From: Rheinheimera hassiensis
GTDB taxonomy: Bacteria > Pseudomonadota > Gammaproteobacteria > Enterobacterales > Alteromonadaceae
Assembly: GCF_022436675.1 (NCBI RefSeq)
Contig: NZ_JAKUJZ010000003.1
Location: forward strand, 62,001 to 126,000
Direction of reading: 5' to 3'
DNA length: 64,000 nt
In this document: one piece after another, positions 35,955-45,435 of the stretch
Layout: each line of letters starts with the position of its first letter
Position numbering within the stretch: position 1 is the stretch's first letter
Translations under genes and position numbers: made by a program
Notes under the pieces: generated by a model
What the model was told of the DNA's origin: nothing
Seen by the model: only the letters and a program-made list of their open reading frames with translations
Database searches by the model: none

Positions 35955-37475
35955 TTACGCTTTGTCCATTTGCTGAATATTCACTTTCCAGATAGCCGGG
36001 CCTTGTTGATGCACGTTATTGCCATTGGAGTCTACCGCTACCGTTACCGGCATATCCTGTACGTCGAATTCGTAAATGGCTTCCATACCTAAATCGGCAA
36101 AGGCCACCACGCGGGATTTTTTAATCGCTTTAGACACTAAATACGCCGCACCGCCCACTGCCATTAAATACACCGCTTTGTGCTGCTTAATGCTGGCCAC
36201 GGTTTTATCACCGCGCTCTGACTTACCAATCATGCCAAGCAAACCGGTTTGCGACAGCATCATGTCGGTAAATTTATCCATTCTTGTCGCCGTTGTCGGG
36301 CCGGCCGGGCCTACTACTTCATCGCCGACGGCATCTACCGGGCCTACGTAGTAAATAAAGCGGTTTTTAAAGTCGACGCCATCGGGCAGCGCTTCGCCCT
36401 TATTCAGCATATCGGCAATGCGTTTATGCGCAGCATCACGGCCGGTCAGCATTTTGCCGCTAAGCAGCACGGTTTCACCGGCTTTCCACTCTAATACGTC
36501 TTGTGGCGTCACGGTATCCAGGTTTACCCGGCGTACATTGGCGCCCAGCTCCCAAGTTACCTGTGGCCAGTCTTCCAGTTTTGGCGGGGTAATATCAGCA
36601 GGACCGCTGCCGTCTAAGTGAAAATGCACATGGCGTGTGGCAGCGCAGTTAGGGATCATCACTACCGGCAAGCTGGCGGCATGGGTGGGCACACTATTAA
36701 TTTTTACATCCACTACCGTAGTTAAACCGCCCAGGCCCTGGGCGCCAATCCCCAGTTTATTTACTTTTTCGTACAGTTCTAAGCGCAGCTTTTCATCGGC
36801 GGTTTCTGCACCTTTAGCAATTAAATCCTGAATATCTACCGGTTCCATCAGTGCTTCTTTGGCCAGTACAGCTGCTTTTTCGGCCGTGCCACCAATACCT
36901 ATGCCGAGCATGCCCGGCGGGCACCAGCCGGCGCCCATTTTCGGCAGCGTTTCCAACACCCAATCCACAATGGAATCAGATGGGTTTAACATCGCCATCT
37001 TGGTTTTATTCTCCGAGCCACCGCCTTTGGCGGCAATCATCACTTCAACATGATGGCCGGCGACTAAATCGATATGCACTACAGAGGGCGTATTATCTTT
37101 GGTGTTTTTGCGCGCACCGGCAGGGTCTGCCACGATAGAGGCGCGTAGCGGGTTATCCGGGTTTAAGTAAGCACGACGGGTACCTTCGTCCACCATCTGC
37201 TGCACCGTCATATCGGTTTTGTCCCACTTTACATCCATGCCAATTTTAACAAAGCAGGTTACGATGCCGGTGTCCTGACAAATAGGCCGGTGGCCCTCTG
37301 CCGACATGCGCGAGTTAATTAAAATTTGCGCTATGGCATCTTTCGCCGCCTGGTTTTGCTCTTTGTGGTAGGCCACTTCCAGTGCTTTGATAAAATCCAG
37401 CGGGTGATAATAAGAGATGTACTGCAGCGCATCTTCGATGCTGTCGATAAAGTCTTGCTGGCGAATAACCGTCAT
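35955..37475 (-). CDS. fumA: Class I fumarate hydratase
   Basis: This 506-residue iron-sulfur fumarase interconverts fumarate and malate in the TCA cycle. N-terminal Cys in RPICQDTGIVTCF and later Cys in VMIPNCAATRHVHF fit the [4Fe-4S] ligands. KGGGSENKTKMAML and the C-terminal swivel domain with GPAGPTTATRMDKF are family signatures. Orientation is divergent from pabB. A terminator follows the stop. Confidence 0.94.
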   Translation of the reverse strand: MTVIRQQDFIDSIEDALQYISYYHPLDFIKALEVAYHKEQNQAAKDAIAQILINSRMSAEGHRPICQDTGIVTCFVKIGMDVKWDKTDMTVQQMVDEGTRRAYLNPDNPLRASIVADPAGARKNTKDNTPSVVHIDLVAGHHVEVMIAAKGGGSENKTKMAMLNPSDSIVDWVLETLPKMGAGWCPPGMLGIGIGGTAEKAAVLAKEALMEPVDIQDLIAKGAETADEKLRLELYEKVNKLGIGAQGLGGLTTVVDVKINSVPTHAASLPVVMIPNCAATRHVHFHLDGSGPADITPPKLEDWPQVTWELGANVRRVNLDTVTPQDVLEWKAGETVLLSGKMLTGRDAAHKRIADMLNKGEALPDGVDFKNRFIYYVGPVDAVGDEVVGPAGPTTATRMDKFTDMMLSQTGLLGMIGKSERGDKTVASIKQHKAVYLMAVGGAAYLVSKAIKKSRVVAFADLGMEAIYEFDVQDMPVTVAVDSNGNNVHQQGPAIWKVNIQQMDKA

Positions 37476-37512
37476 GTTTTACCTGTCCTCTGACGCCTCT
37501 GGCAGCGCCATG

Positions 37513-37542
37513 TTTAACTATTTTAGCGGGTGCTGGTATGAT
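37513..37542 (+). promoter_or_regulatory. Promoter candidate of pabB
   Basis: TTTAAC (37513-37518) and TATGAT (37537-37542) are 18 bases apart, with TGG before the -10. Transcription from here would exclude the upstream in-frame ATGs and supports the pabB start at 37576. Confidence 0.45.
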
Positions 37543-37575
37543 AGCGCGCATCAGAAACAGCGGCTAGCCCCATTC

Positions 37576-38955
37576 ATGCAGCAGTACCTTATTCCGCCGG
37601 AAATTTACGGTGAAACGCCGGACAATTTACTTACGCAGTTCAGCCACTTCGCTCAGCAGCCCTGGGCCATGCTGCTCGACTCGGCTGCGCCAGAGCACGT
37701 TAATAGCCGCTACGACATCTTCGTAGCAGAGCCGCAGGCCACTTTAGAAGCCAAAGCTGGCTGTAGCATATTGACCGACGAGTACGGCGCCCACTCGTAT
37801 AATGAAGACCCCTTTAGCGTATTAAACTGCGCACTAAAACGTTATTTTCCGCAACCAGCAGATAGCGCACTGCCCTTTATTGGCGGCGCCCTGGGTTACT
37901 TTGGCTACGATTTAGGCCGTTACATTGAAAAGCTGCCCGCCACAGCAGAAGCCGATATCAGCCTGCCAGATATGGCAGTAGGCTTTTATCGTTGGGCGCT
38001 AATCCTCGATAAACAGCTTAAGCAGTTATGGTACGTCGATTATCACGGCGAAGCAGAAGCCGGCTGGCAGAAGCTGCACGCCAGGCTGCAGAAAAAGTTA
38101 GCGAAGTCAGCGCCATTTAGTTTAAACGGTAACTGGCAAGCCAATATGGATAAGGCAGGTTACGTCGCCCGGTTTAATCAGGTGCAGCAATATCTGCTAA
38201 GTGGTGATTGCTATCAAATTAACCTGACACAGCGCTTTTCTGCATCGTACCAGGGTGATGAATGGCAGGCTTACCTTAAACTGCGCGATAAAAATGCTGC
38301 GCCGTTTTCTGCCTTTATCCGCCTGCCGCAGGGTGCCGTGCTGAGCATCTCACCGGAGCGATTTTTACAGCTACACAGTAACAAGGTAGAAACCAAACCG
38401 ATTAAAGGCACGCGGCCGCGCGGTATTTGCCCGATGACGGACGAAGTTGAAGCCGATAACCTGCGTAATTCTGCCAAAGATCGCGCCGAAAACGTGATGA
38501 TTGTTGATTTACTGCGTAACGATTTAGGCAAAGTCTGCCTGCCTGGTTCAGTAGCCGTGCCGCAACTGTTTGTTATTGAAAGCTTTCCGGCGGTGCATCA
38601 TTTGGTCAGCACCGTAACCGGCACTTTGGCGCCAGAGTTCAGCGCCTGCGATTTACTGCGCGGCGCCTTCCCGGGTGGCTCTATTACCGGTGCGCCCAAG
38701 GTGCGGGCAATGCAGATCATTGAGCAATTAGAGCCACAACGGCGTTCAGTGTACTGCGGTGCTATTGGCTACATTAACAGCAGCAGCGATATGGATAGCA
38801 ATATTGCTATCCGCACATTAATTTGCAGCGAAGGGCAAATTCACTGCCAGGCCGGCGGCGGTATAGTAGCCGACTCTGAAGTTAACAGCGAATATCAGGA
38901 AACCTTAGATAAAGTGAACAAAATTCTGCCGGTGCTGGCAGCTAAGGAGCAATAA
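37576..38955 (+). CDS. pabB: Aminodeoxychorismate synthase component I
   Basis: This is a 459-residue enzyme of folate synthesis that aminates chorismate. The N-terminal domain (PWAMLLDSAAP, RYDIFVAEP) and GALGYFGYDLGRYIE are typical of PabB. The chorismate-binding part shows the lysine and Arg stretch KPIKGTRPRG, then DLLRNDLGKVC and GAFPGGSITGAPKVRAM. The KxKGT form is PabB-like, not anthranilate synthase (PIAGT). The start at 37576 matches the length of E. coli PabB, although the frame is open back to 37417. NudL is encoded two bases downstream. Confidence 0.92.
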   Translation: MQQYLIPPEIYGETPDNLLTQFSHFAQQPWAMLLDSAAPEHVNSRYDIFVAEPQATLEAKAGCSILTDEYGAHSYNEDPFSVLNCALKRYFPQPADSALPFIGGALGYFGYDLGRYIEKLPATAEADISLPDMAVGFYRWALILDKQLKQLWYVDYHGEAEAGWQKLHARLQKKLAKSAPFSLNGNWQANMDKAGYVARFNQVQQYLLSGDCYQINLTQRFSASYQGDEWQAYLKLRDKNAAPFSAFIRLPQGAVLSISPERFLQLHSNKVETKPIKGTRPRGICPMTDEVEADNLRNSAKDRAENVMIVDLLRNDLGKVCLPGSVAVPQLFVIESFPAVHHLVSTVTGTLAPEFSACDLLRGAFPGGSITGAPKVRAMQIIEQLEPQRRSVYCGAIGYINSSSDMDSNIAIRTLICSEGQIHCQAGGGIVADSEVNSEYQETLDKVNKILPVLAAKEQ

Positions 38956-38957
38956 AG

Positions 38958-39518
38958 GTGCTTGCTGCAGAGTTTCGCCAACGTTTTTTACTGCAAAGGG
39001 CCGCAGCAGCCGGCGCGATACTGCATAGCGATCAACATCAGGCGGCGGTGTTGATCCCCATTATTGATTACGGCGACAAGCTGCATGTGCTGTTTACCCA
39101 GCGTGCGCTGCACTTGCGCCATCACCCGGGGCAAATCAGCTTTCCCGGTGGCCGTATTGAACCAGGTGAACAAAGCCATAATGCGGCTTTGCGAGAGGCG
39201 CACGAAGAAATTGGCTTAGCTCCTGCCGCGGTTGAACTACTGGGCCGGCTGCCGCTACAAAGCACCAGCACCGGTTTTACTATTCAGCCCTGGGTTGGCA
39301 TGCTGCAACCGCAGCGCAGTTGGTTATTGCAAGCCGATGAAGTGGCCGGCATTTTTGAAGTGCCGTTAACGCATTTTTTGCAGCAGGAAAACCGCCATCA
39401 GTTCAGCCTGCCGCTGCGTGGTAAGGTGCAGCAACTGCATGCAATGCCTTATCAGGACAAATTTATCTGGGGCGCAACCGCAGCCATTTTGCACCGGTTG
39501 TGCTTGCAACTTGCCTGA
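38958..39518 (+). CDS. nudL: Coenzyme A pyrophosphatase (Nudix, NudL)
   Basis: This is a 186-residue Nudix hydrolase. The Nudix box (GGRIEPG...REAHEEIGL) is preceded by the CoA-specific UPF0035 signature around LHLRHHPGQISFPGG. It cleaves CoA to phosphopantetheine and 3',5'-ADP. The start is GTG after AAGGAGCAATAAAG. It lies directly behind pabB, the same order seen in enterobacteria (pabB-nudL). Confidence 0.93.
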   Translation: MLAAEFRQRFLLQRAAAAGAILHSDQHQAAVLIPIIDYGDKLHVLFTQRALHLRHHPGQISFPGGRIEPGEQSHNAALREAHEEIGLAPAAVELLGRLPLQSTSTGFTIQPWVGMLQPQRSWLLQADEVAGIFEVPLTHFLQQENRHQFSLPLRGKVQQLHAMPYQDKFIWGATAAILHRLCLQLA

Positions 39519-39554
39519 GTGTAAATTTTACGATACGCAAACATACTCCCTGAC

Positions 39555-39658
39555 GAGAAAGCGGCTTGCTCTAAGCTAACCGTTGAAGCCCCGGACGGGC
39601 TGAGACGCCCCCCCAGGGATGGGTTTACGGCGTGTTGGCGTGAGCAAGCCGGTTTCTC
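39555..39658 (+). repeat. 105-bp repeat with inverted ends, copy 2
   Basis: GAGAAAGCGGCTTGCTC (39555-39571) and GAGCAAGCCGGTTTCTC (39642-39658) are inverted ends with one mismatch. The interior follows copy 1 read in reverse: CTAACCGTTGAAG, a GCCC-CGGA-CGGGC hairpin, CAGGGATG and TTTACGGCGTGTTGG. The inner hairpin differs in sequence from copy 1 but remains paired. It lies in the 276-bp spacer between nudL and sdaA, which otherwise holds only the sdaA leader. Confidence 0.8.
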
Positions 39659-39794
39659 TTCGAAGAAATACCGCTTTGCAGTTGGCTGTTTTACGCTGCT
39701 GTAATAAACGCCGACCAGTTACCAACTCACTTACAGAACACAGCGCCTTCCGTTACAATGGCGCCATTATGCTAACCACCCGGCAGAATTTATT

Positions 39795-41177
39795 ATGATT
39801 ATCAGCGCTTTTGATATGTTCAGTATCGGCATAGGGCCGTCCAGCTCACATACTGTAGGCCCGATGCGGGCAGCGAAAAAATTTACCGACGATTTAACCA
39901 ACAACAACCTGCTCGACAGCGTTACCGCCGTTAAAGTAGAGCTGTTCGGCTCACTAGGCCAAACCGGTATTGGCCACGGCACCGGCAAAGCAGTAATCCT
40001 AGGCCTGGCCGGCTACCTGCCGGAAACAGTCGACCCCGACGCGGTACCCGGCTTGTTAAAGCAAGTCAGTGACGAGCAGCAAATCCGGCTGGCAAAAGTA
40101 AAACCGGTTAGCTTCCCGCGTGAAGGCGCCATTGTATTTCACCGGCGTAAAACCTTAAAAGAGCACTCCAATGGCATGGAGTTAGTTGCCTATGATAAAG
40201 ACAAAAACATCGTGCTACGCGATGTTTATTTCTCTATCGGTGGTGGTTTTATAGTAAAAGCCGAAGACTTTGCCAAAGAAAAAGAGGCGGCCAGCCAGTT
40301 TGCTGCTGATAACCCGCCACCGTTTCCGTTTGAATCGGGCGCAGAGCTGTTAGCCCTTTGCAAAGAACATGGCCTGTCGATTGCCGGATTGATGCTGGAA
40401 AACGAAAAAGTGCTGCGCAGCCCGGCGCAAATTACCGACGAGCTTAACAATATCTGGTTAACCATGCGCGCCTGTATTGAGCGTGGCATAAAAACCGAAG
40501 GCATATTGCCGGGCGGGTTAAAAGTAAAACGCCGCGCACCGGCGTTATACAAAAAACTGATGGCGGAAAAAAGTAACGATCCGCTGCAGGTAATGGACTG
40601 GGTAAACCTGTTCGCACTGGCCGTTAACGAAGAGAACGCTGCCGGTGGCCGCGTGGTTACCGCGCCCACTAACGGTGCCGCCGGTATTATTCCGGCGGTA
40701 TTAATGTACTACGATAAATTTATTCAGCCGGTTACCCCGGATATCGCCGTGCAGTATCTGTTAACCGCGGCCGCTATCGGCATTTTATATAAGAAAAATG
40801 CGTCTATCTCCGGTGCCGAAGTGGGTTGTCAGGGCGAAGTGGGCGTAGCCTGCTCTATGGCTGCTGCCGCGTTAACTGAAATTCAGGGCGGCACACCGTT
40901 GCATGTCGAAAACGCTGCTGAAATTGGTATGGAGCATAACCTGGGGCTAACCTGCGATCCGGTAGGCGGTTTGGTACAGGTGCCCTGTATTGAACGCAAC
41001 GCCATGGGCTCGATTAAAGCCATTAATGCCTCAAGGTTGGCACTGCGTGGTAGTGGCGATCAAAAGGTATCACTGGATAAAGTGATTAAGACCATGTGGG
41101 ATACCGGTAAAGATATGCAAACCAAATACAAAGAAACCTCACGCGGTGGCCTGGCAGTCAATATTATCGAGTGTTAG
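39795..41177 (+). CDS. sdaA: L-serine ammonia-lyase (L-serine dehydratase)
   Basis: This 460-residue single-chain iron-sulfur enzyme converts L-serine to pyruvate and ammonia. Family marks are [20 protein letters not shown] at the N-terminus, and the Cys-bearing segments [16 protein letters not shown] and [20 protein letters not shown] in the catalytic domain. The length is that of E. coli SdaA. It stands alone. Confidence 0.95.
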   Translation: MIISAFDMFSIGIGPSSSHTVGPMRAAKKFTDDLTNNNLLDSVTAVKVELFGSLGQTGIGHGTGKAVILGLAGYLPETVDPDAVPGLLKQVSDEQQIRLAKVKPVSFPREGAIVFHRRKTLKEHSNGMELVAYDKDKNIVLRDVYFSIGGGFIVKAEDFAKEKEAASQFAADNPPPFPFESGAELLALCKEHGLSIAGLMLENEKVLRSPAQITDELNNIWLTMRACIERGIKTEGILPGGLKVKRRAPALYKKLMAEKSNDPLQVMDWVNLFALAVNEENAAGGRVVTAPTNGAAGIIPAVLMYYDKFIQPVTPDIAVQYLLTAAAIGILYKKNASISGAEVGCQGEVGVACSMAAAALTEIQGGTPLHVENAAEIGMEHNLGLTCDPVGGLVQVPCIERNAMGSIKAINASRLALRGSGDQKVSLDKVIKTMWDTGKDMQTKYKETSRGGLAVNIIEC

Positions 41178-41273
41178 CCCGGTTGTATCTGGTTACAATT
41201 TAAGCTCAGTGCAAGGTTGAAAAAGTAGCTAACGACAACCACACTTGGCTTAACTGTGACACGGAGTATTGCT

Positions 41274-41447
41274 ATGAGTAACACTGTCAGATGGAGTACA
41301 TTAAGTCTGCTGTTAATTGCAGCCTTGGTTTGTTACCTGCTCGGCTTTCACAACAGCTCAGGCATATTGATTGTCGCTGGGGTGTTTTTTGAAGGTTGCT
41401 TTTGGTTTAAATTTTTAACATCACCAAAAGGGAAAGCGCTGTTATAA
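41274..41447 (+). CDS. Small two-helix membrane protein
   Basis: This is a 57-residue protein with two hydrophobic helices (about residues 8-24 and 29-48) and a short basic tail, FLTSPKGKALL. The ATG at 41274 follows ACGGAG. The family is not recognised; small proteins of this sort occur widely next to metabolic genes in related bacteria. The stop lies within a hairpin shared with the convergent HiPIP gene. Confidence 0.6.
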   Translation: MSNTVRWSTLSLLLIAALVCYLLGFHNSSGILIVAGVFFEGCFWFKFLTSPKGKALL

Positions 41448-41456
41448 ACAGCGCTT
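41434..41456. terminator. Bidirectional hairpin between convergent genes
   Basis: AAGCGCTG and CAGCGCTT form a perfect eight-base-pair stem around TTATAAA, overlapping the stop of the small membrane protein gene. On the minus strand it is followed by TCCCTTTTGG. There is no long T run, so terminator strength is uncertain. Confidence 0.5.
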
Positions 41457-41463
41457 GCCTACC

Positions 41464-41754
41464 TTAAGCAGGCTTTTTCGCCCATGCTGCGCACCAGCCT
41501 TCGCTGTTCACCAGTTTGCCCGGAAAAATACCACATGGCCGCCAGACGTCGCCGGCATTGCCTTGTACTAGCATACAATTGGCACAGTGTTGCCCTTCTT
41601 TTGCCGACTTGTGTACATATTGCAGTGCTTTAGCCTGCGGGTTTTCAGGATCGACCTGCTCAGCCGCTACGGCATTTAAGCTAATACCGCCGACACCCAA
41701 ACCAACTAAGCCTCCGGCTGATAATTTTAAAAAACGTCGTCTACTGGTTGTCAT
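41464..41754 (-). CDS. High-potential iron-sulfur protein (HiPIP)
   Basis: This is a 96-residue periplasmic electron carrier. A twin-arginine signal (SRRRFLKLSAGGLVGLGVGG) is followed by a short domain with four Cys in the pattern CX2C-X13-C-X13-C that hold a [4Fe-4S] cluster, plus the GWCAAW end typical of HiPIP. AGAGGAAT precedes the ATG. HiPIPs donate electrons to oxidases or photosynthetic centres; here a respiratory role is likely. The gene is a useful clue to a Chromatiales/Rheinheimera-like host. Confidence 0.92.
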   Translation of the reverse strand: MTTSRRRFLKLSAGGLVGLGVGGISLNAVAAEQVDPENPQAKALQYVHKSAKEGQHCANCMLVQGNAGDVWRPCGIFPGKLVNSEGWCAAWAKKPA

Positions 41755-41940
41755 AATGATTCCTCTGATGTTGTTATTTACTGCCAAGCACGAAATTCTG
41801 TGTTGTTGTTATTCAATGCTGATACTGTGAAAAATAGCTTTTGGTTTAATTTGCGCGCTGCTTAAAAAACCAAACCAAAGCCGGGCTGTCTCGTATTGGT
41901 TACAACAAAACGGCAATAACGCCGCCATCAGAGATCTGAC

Positions 41941-42678
41941 ATGAGTAATACCGTTATTATCACCGGTGCAGCACAGCGGCTTGGCCTGCATTGCGCGCTG
42001 GCATTAAAACACGCTGGCTACAATGTGATAGCAACCTGGCGCACAGAAAAACCCGGTTTAGCACAGCTGCGTGACGCCGGAGTACAGTGCGTGCAACTGG
42101 ATGTGACAGACAACACACAGCTAACCGATTTTATTGCCCAGATCAAACAACAACACAACAGCTTAAGGGCACTGATCCACAATGCATCAGAATGGAAAAA
42201 AGATTTACCGCAAAGCGACAATACGGTTACTGCGCTGACCGGCGACAGCGCAGTATATGATGCTATGCAAGCGGTACATGCCAAAGCACCTTACTTGCTC
42301 AACCGGGCTTTGGCACCGCTGCTACAGGCCAATGACGGCATTAGCGATATTATCCACCTGACAGACTATGTCGCCAGCACTGGCAGCGCTAAACATATGG
42401 CTTATGCTGCATCTAAGGCGGCACTGGAGAATCTGACACTCAGCTTTGCCAAGGCACTGGCCCCTAAGGTAAAAGTCAATGCCATAGCCCCTGCTTTGCT
42501 AATGTTTAACAACGATGACGATAATGAGTACCGTGAAAAAGCGCTGAAAAAGTCATTGCTGCAAATAGAGCCGGGAGCAAACGAAATGACAAACACAGTA
42601 ATGTACCTGCTTAACAGCCGTTACATCACCGGTAGAGTGCTTGCGCTGGACGGCGGAAGGCCCTTAACGGGCAACTAG
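41941..42678 (+). CDS. folM: Dihydromonapterin reductase (SDR family)
   Basis: This is a 245-residue short-chain dehydrogenase. The cofactor motif is ITGAAQRLGLHCALAL and the catalytic pair is in AYAASKAALENLTLSFAK. The TGAxQRxG form and RTEKPG near residue 36 match FolM, which reduces dihydromonapterin and dihydrofolate with NADPH. A C-terminal YITGRVLALDGGRPL closes the fold. It could be another SDR reductase, but FolM is the best fit. Confidence 0.8.
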   Translation: MSNTVIITGAAQRLGLHCALALKHAGYNVIATWRTEKPGLAQLRDAGVQCVQLDVTDNTQLTDFIAQIKQQHNSLRALIHNASEWKKDLPQSDNTVTALTGDSAVYDAMQAVHAKAPYLLNRALAPLLQANDGISDIIHLTDYVASTGSAKHMAYAASKAALENLTLSFAKALAPKVKVNAIAPALLMFNNDDDNEYREKALKKSLLQIEPGANEMTNTVMYLLNSRYITGRVLALDGGRPLTGN

Positions 42679-42837
42679 GCAGCAAAGGCCGGCTTTATGG
42701 CAGCGGAAAAATCATCCTGCTGCAGTACTAGGTGAAGCAGCGCCGTTCTGCTATCATTACCGGCTGTTTGTTAACCCGCCTTACCACCGTTAACAGGCAG
42801 CCTATACTGATACCGCTTTGCTTGTGCAGGAACTCTT

Positions 42838-43122
42838 ATGATTAACCACTTTCGCGTACTTGGTGTAAAAACCAATGCCAGCGATGACGATATTAAAAAA
42901 GCCTATAAGCGCTTCGCCAATAAGTATCACCCGGACAAACTGCATGGCCTGACTGACGACGAAAAAGATCAGGCCGCAACACAGTTACAACGGGTAAAGG
43001 CCGCTTATGAGGTGTTATCTGATGCAAAACAAAAAGCTGCTTTTATCAAAGATTTTAACAATGTTATTGTTACCGACCCCGCCTCTGCCATGCAGGAGCT
43101 GTGGGATCAGTACTATTCATAA
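42838..43122 (+). CDS. Minimal J-domain co-chaperone
   Basis: This 94-residue protein consists almost only of a J domain: [23 protein letters not shown] in [11 protein letters not shown] and [12 protein letters not shown]. It has no zinc-finger, Gly/Phe or peptide-binding domain. It should activate an Hsp70 ATPase, with specificity from its short tail [12 protein letters not shown]. It leads a tight group of four genes whose other members are unrecognised, which suggests a dedicated chaperone task for those proteins. Confidence 0.88.
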   Translation: MINHFRVLGVKTNASDDDIKKAYKRFANKYHPDKLHGLTDDEKDQAATQLQRVKAAYEVLSDAKQKAAFIKDFNNVIVTDPASAMQELWDQYYS

Positions 43123-43145
43123 AACATCATGGTCGTGAACAGGTT

Positions 43146-43727
43146 ATGGCAAACAAACTGAATATGGCGCGCATTCGCGCACTGCAAACTGATGCGCTGG
43201 AAAATATTGAATCCTACATGGACCCAGACACACCCAAAGCGCTGGAGCAATTTACTGCAAAGATGAAAGCCATTTTACTGGCTGATCCACAAATGCTTGA
43301 ATCCGTACCCGAGTATTTGCCAATGGCATTATATGGCCGGGTCAAGTTTCCGCCAGCGGCCAAAACGCAGTGGCAACAGTGGTTAAATAGCAGTACAGCA
43401 CCACTTTGGGACGAGTTTAAAACCTCAGTAGCCTTTAACACCGCCGACGTTGAGCTGGTAAAGGCTATTCGCGCTTATTCTGAAGCACAGTTAATCGAAG
43501 CCTGCGCCGTACTGTTTTTACTTGAAGGTGGCAAAATTACTGCCAAACGCCGTAACGGTAGCGAAACCTATAACGAAGATCCAAGCTACGATACCGATGA
43601 TGACGAAGAGACAGACAGCTACCACAGCGACTACGACAGCGACGATTACGGCAATGATGACGACAGCGACGAAGAAGGTTACGACGATCAGTACGACGAC
43701 ATTCGCTTTAACGGAGAAAAACCTTAA
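43146..43727 (+). CDS. Unrecognised protein with acidic tail (J-domain operon)
   Basis: This is a 193-residue soluble protein. Residues 1-135 are helical ([20 protein letters not shown] onward). The last 55 residues are a very acidic, low-complexity tail rich in Asp, Tyr and Ser. The ATG at 43146 begins 23 bases after the J-domain gene. Its TAA stop overlaps the ATG of the next gene (TAATG), showing coupling. No catalytic motif is visible. The tail could be a nucleic-acid mimic or a binding platform, which is speculation. Confidence 0.7.
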   Translation: MANKLNMARIRALQTDALENIESYMDPDTPKALEQFTAKMKAILLADPQMLESVPEYLPMALYGRVKFPPAAKTQWQQWLNSSTAPLWDEFKTSVAFNTADVELVKAIRAYSEAQLIEACAVLFLLEGGKITAKRRNGSETYNEDPSYDTDDDEETDSYHSDYDSDDYGNDDDSDEEGYDDQYDDIRFNGEKP

Positions 43728-44491
43728 TGACGACTAACTTAATTGAGATTGCCGTAGCAGAAATTAAACAGCTGGCCGTAGTAGAGCCCAAACAAGCCAG
43801 CAAAAAATTTGAGCTGATTGCCAACACCATGAGTGATGAGCAACTGGTAGAAGTTATTGAAAATATAGACATTGTTACGCTTACCCAAATTAACAGCGAA
43901 CATGACCTTTCCTTTCCTTCTATTATCTCTGAGCTGATGACACCCGAGCGCATCCGCGATATCGTCTGCCAGCAGCCGTTGTACTGGGAAGAAAAAATCA
44001 AAAATAATGCTGAAGAGCTCAAGCAGCATACCTTTGATTTTTTAACTTATTTAATCCGCACTCAGGATAACGAAGACAAACAAGCCGCCATTTTAGAATG
44101 CATAGCAGAAGACCCTGCCGGGCTGTTTTATTTATCTATTCCGTTTATTGAAATTTACCGCGGCGAACAGATTGCCGATGAAGACTTTTATGCCGACACC
44201 CTGCACGAAGAAGAAGAAGATTTAGAAGAAGCCCTCAGCTACACCGAGCGGCAAATAACCGAAGACGCACACGGCCTGGGCTTTGACGATCCGCGCAGTT
44301 TGCTGGCTTTGATCCGCCAGCTAGCACCGCAGGTAGAGCAAGCGATTAAAGCACTTATTCGCAACGAAAACTCCGGCTGGGAAGGTATTATCAGTAAGTT
44401 CGCCACCGAACTGGTGATGCAGGCAAAAGAGAAAAACCAGGCCACAGACGAATACGCCGAAGTAGACGACATGTTTAGCTTTCTCGACTAA
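43727..44491 (+). CDS. Unrecognised helical protein (J-domain operon)
   Basis: This is a 254-residue soluble protein, predicted almost wholly helical and acidic (EEEEDLEEAL near residue 165). The N-terminal third, KQASKKFELIANTMSDEQL, resembles helical-repeat proteins. There is no membrane segment and no motif I can name. It is coupled to the preceding gene by a one-base overlap and followed after eleven bases by the last gene. Confidence 0.7.
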   Translation: MTTNLIEIAVAEIKQLAVVEPKQASKKFELIANTMSDEQLVEVIENIDIVTLTQINSEHDLSFPSIISELMTPERIRDIVCQQPLYWEEKIKNNAEELKQHTFDFLTYLIRTQDNEDKQAAILECIAEDPAGLFYLSIPFIEIYRGEQIADEDFYADTLHEEEEDLEEALSYTERQITEDAHGLGFDDPRSLLALIRQLAPQVEQAIKALIRNENSGWEGIISKFATELVMQAKEKNQATDEYAEVDDMFSFLD

Positions 44492-44502
44492 GGAATAACG
44501 TC

Positions 44503-45396
44503 ATGCAGTTAATGCTACGCGATGGCAGCTTTGGCCCGTTTTTAACCCAGGTTATCAGCAAAGCACAAGCCGACGACAAGCTCAGCAGTAATGATTTACA
44601 GCAAATTAAAAGCAAAGCTGTGCTGATGAGCTTAAAATTTGCCGATAAATTCTACAATAAATACAAAATGCACCTGCTGGAACAAGCGGCGCACGATATT
44701 ATCGGCGTAGTCAGCTTGGGCTTGCTGGAGCTTAGCGATAATGACCCAGAGCGTGCGCTAACACTGCTGCTGGCGCCGGAAGGCGTGGTAAAGCCGTTTC
44801 AAAAAGGCTGGAACATGCTAAGCACCGTCAGCAAGAAAACCGGTAAAAACTCGCTGTATGGCGATGTGGAAGAACAACTGCTGCAAAGCATTGCCACCCC
44901 GCCCGACGCTGAAGAATGGAGCGGCTGGGCACAGTACCAGCAGGCACTGAAAGATCATCGTCGCACTCAATCAATGCAGTTACTGCAGCAGCAGTTTTAC
45001 GCCCGCAGCCACTTTGACGAATTTGAGCACTTCAGCTTAGAAGAAGTGCTGGCCGAAGTGGTATTTTACCGCGCGCTTACCGGCGGCGATAAAGTACGCC
45101 AGGATTTAAAAAAGCGTATCCGCAATATTGAGCTGCAACCGCACTGGTTTAACGACACCTTTTTCCAGCTACAAACCGAAGCCACTTTGGCAGAGCTACC
45201 CGCAGCCAATGCCGACGCGATACGAGCAGACTTAGGCCAGCATTTTATTCCGGCACTGCTGCGAACCTTAAAATTCGCCAAAGACTATAAAACCATGGCA
45301 CACACCGATGCCTCACCGGAAAAGCTCGACGCCTTTGAAGGCAAGCAAGGCTTAAGTAACCCGCTACTCGGCTGGCCGCAGTATTTAGAGCTATAA
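44503..45396 (+). CDS. Unrecognised protein (J-domain operon)
   Basis: This is a 297-residue soluble protein, mainly helical. It begins MQLMLRDGSFGPFLTQVIS and ends NPLLGWPQYLEL. No catalytic signature, signal peptide or membrane helix was seen. It is the last of four consecutive genes behind the minimal J-domain protein and starts eleven bases after the previous stop, with AAGGAAT upstream. Function is unknown. Confidence 0.7.
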   Translation: MQLMLRDGSFGPFLTQVISKAQADDKLSSNDLQQIKSKAVLMSLKFADKFYNKYKMHLLEQAAHDIIGVVSLGLLELSDNDPERALTLLLAPEGVVKPFQKGWNMLSTVSKKTGKNSLYGDVEEQLLQSIATPPDAEEWSGWAQYQQALKDHRRTQSMQLLQQQFYARSHFDEFEHFSLEEVLAEVVFYRALTGGDKVRQDLKKRIRNIELQPHWFNDTFFQLQTEATLAELPAANADAIRADLGQHFIPALLRTLKFAKDYKTMAHTDASPEKLDAFEGKQGLSNPLLGWPQYLEL

Positions 45397-45435
45397 GCCG
45401 CGGCTCGCCGCGCAGCCAGGAAGAACCAAAGCATA

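Noticed and set aside
37417..37575. N-terminal extension of PabB
   Set aside because: The extra residues have no match to the PabB start, and a promoter candidate lies inside this stretch.
39572..39641. TPP-riboswitch-like words (GGGCTGAGAC) upstream of sdaA
   Set aside because: The second half of a thi box is missing and the words belong to the 105-bp repeat. The next gene is not a thiamine gene.
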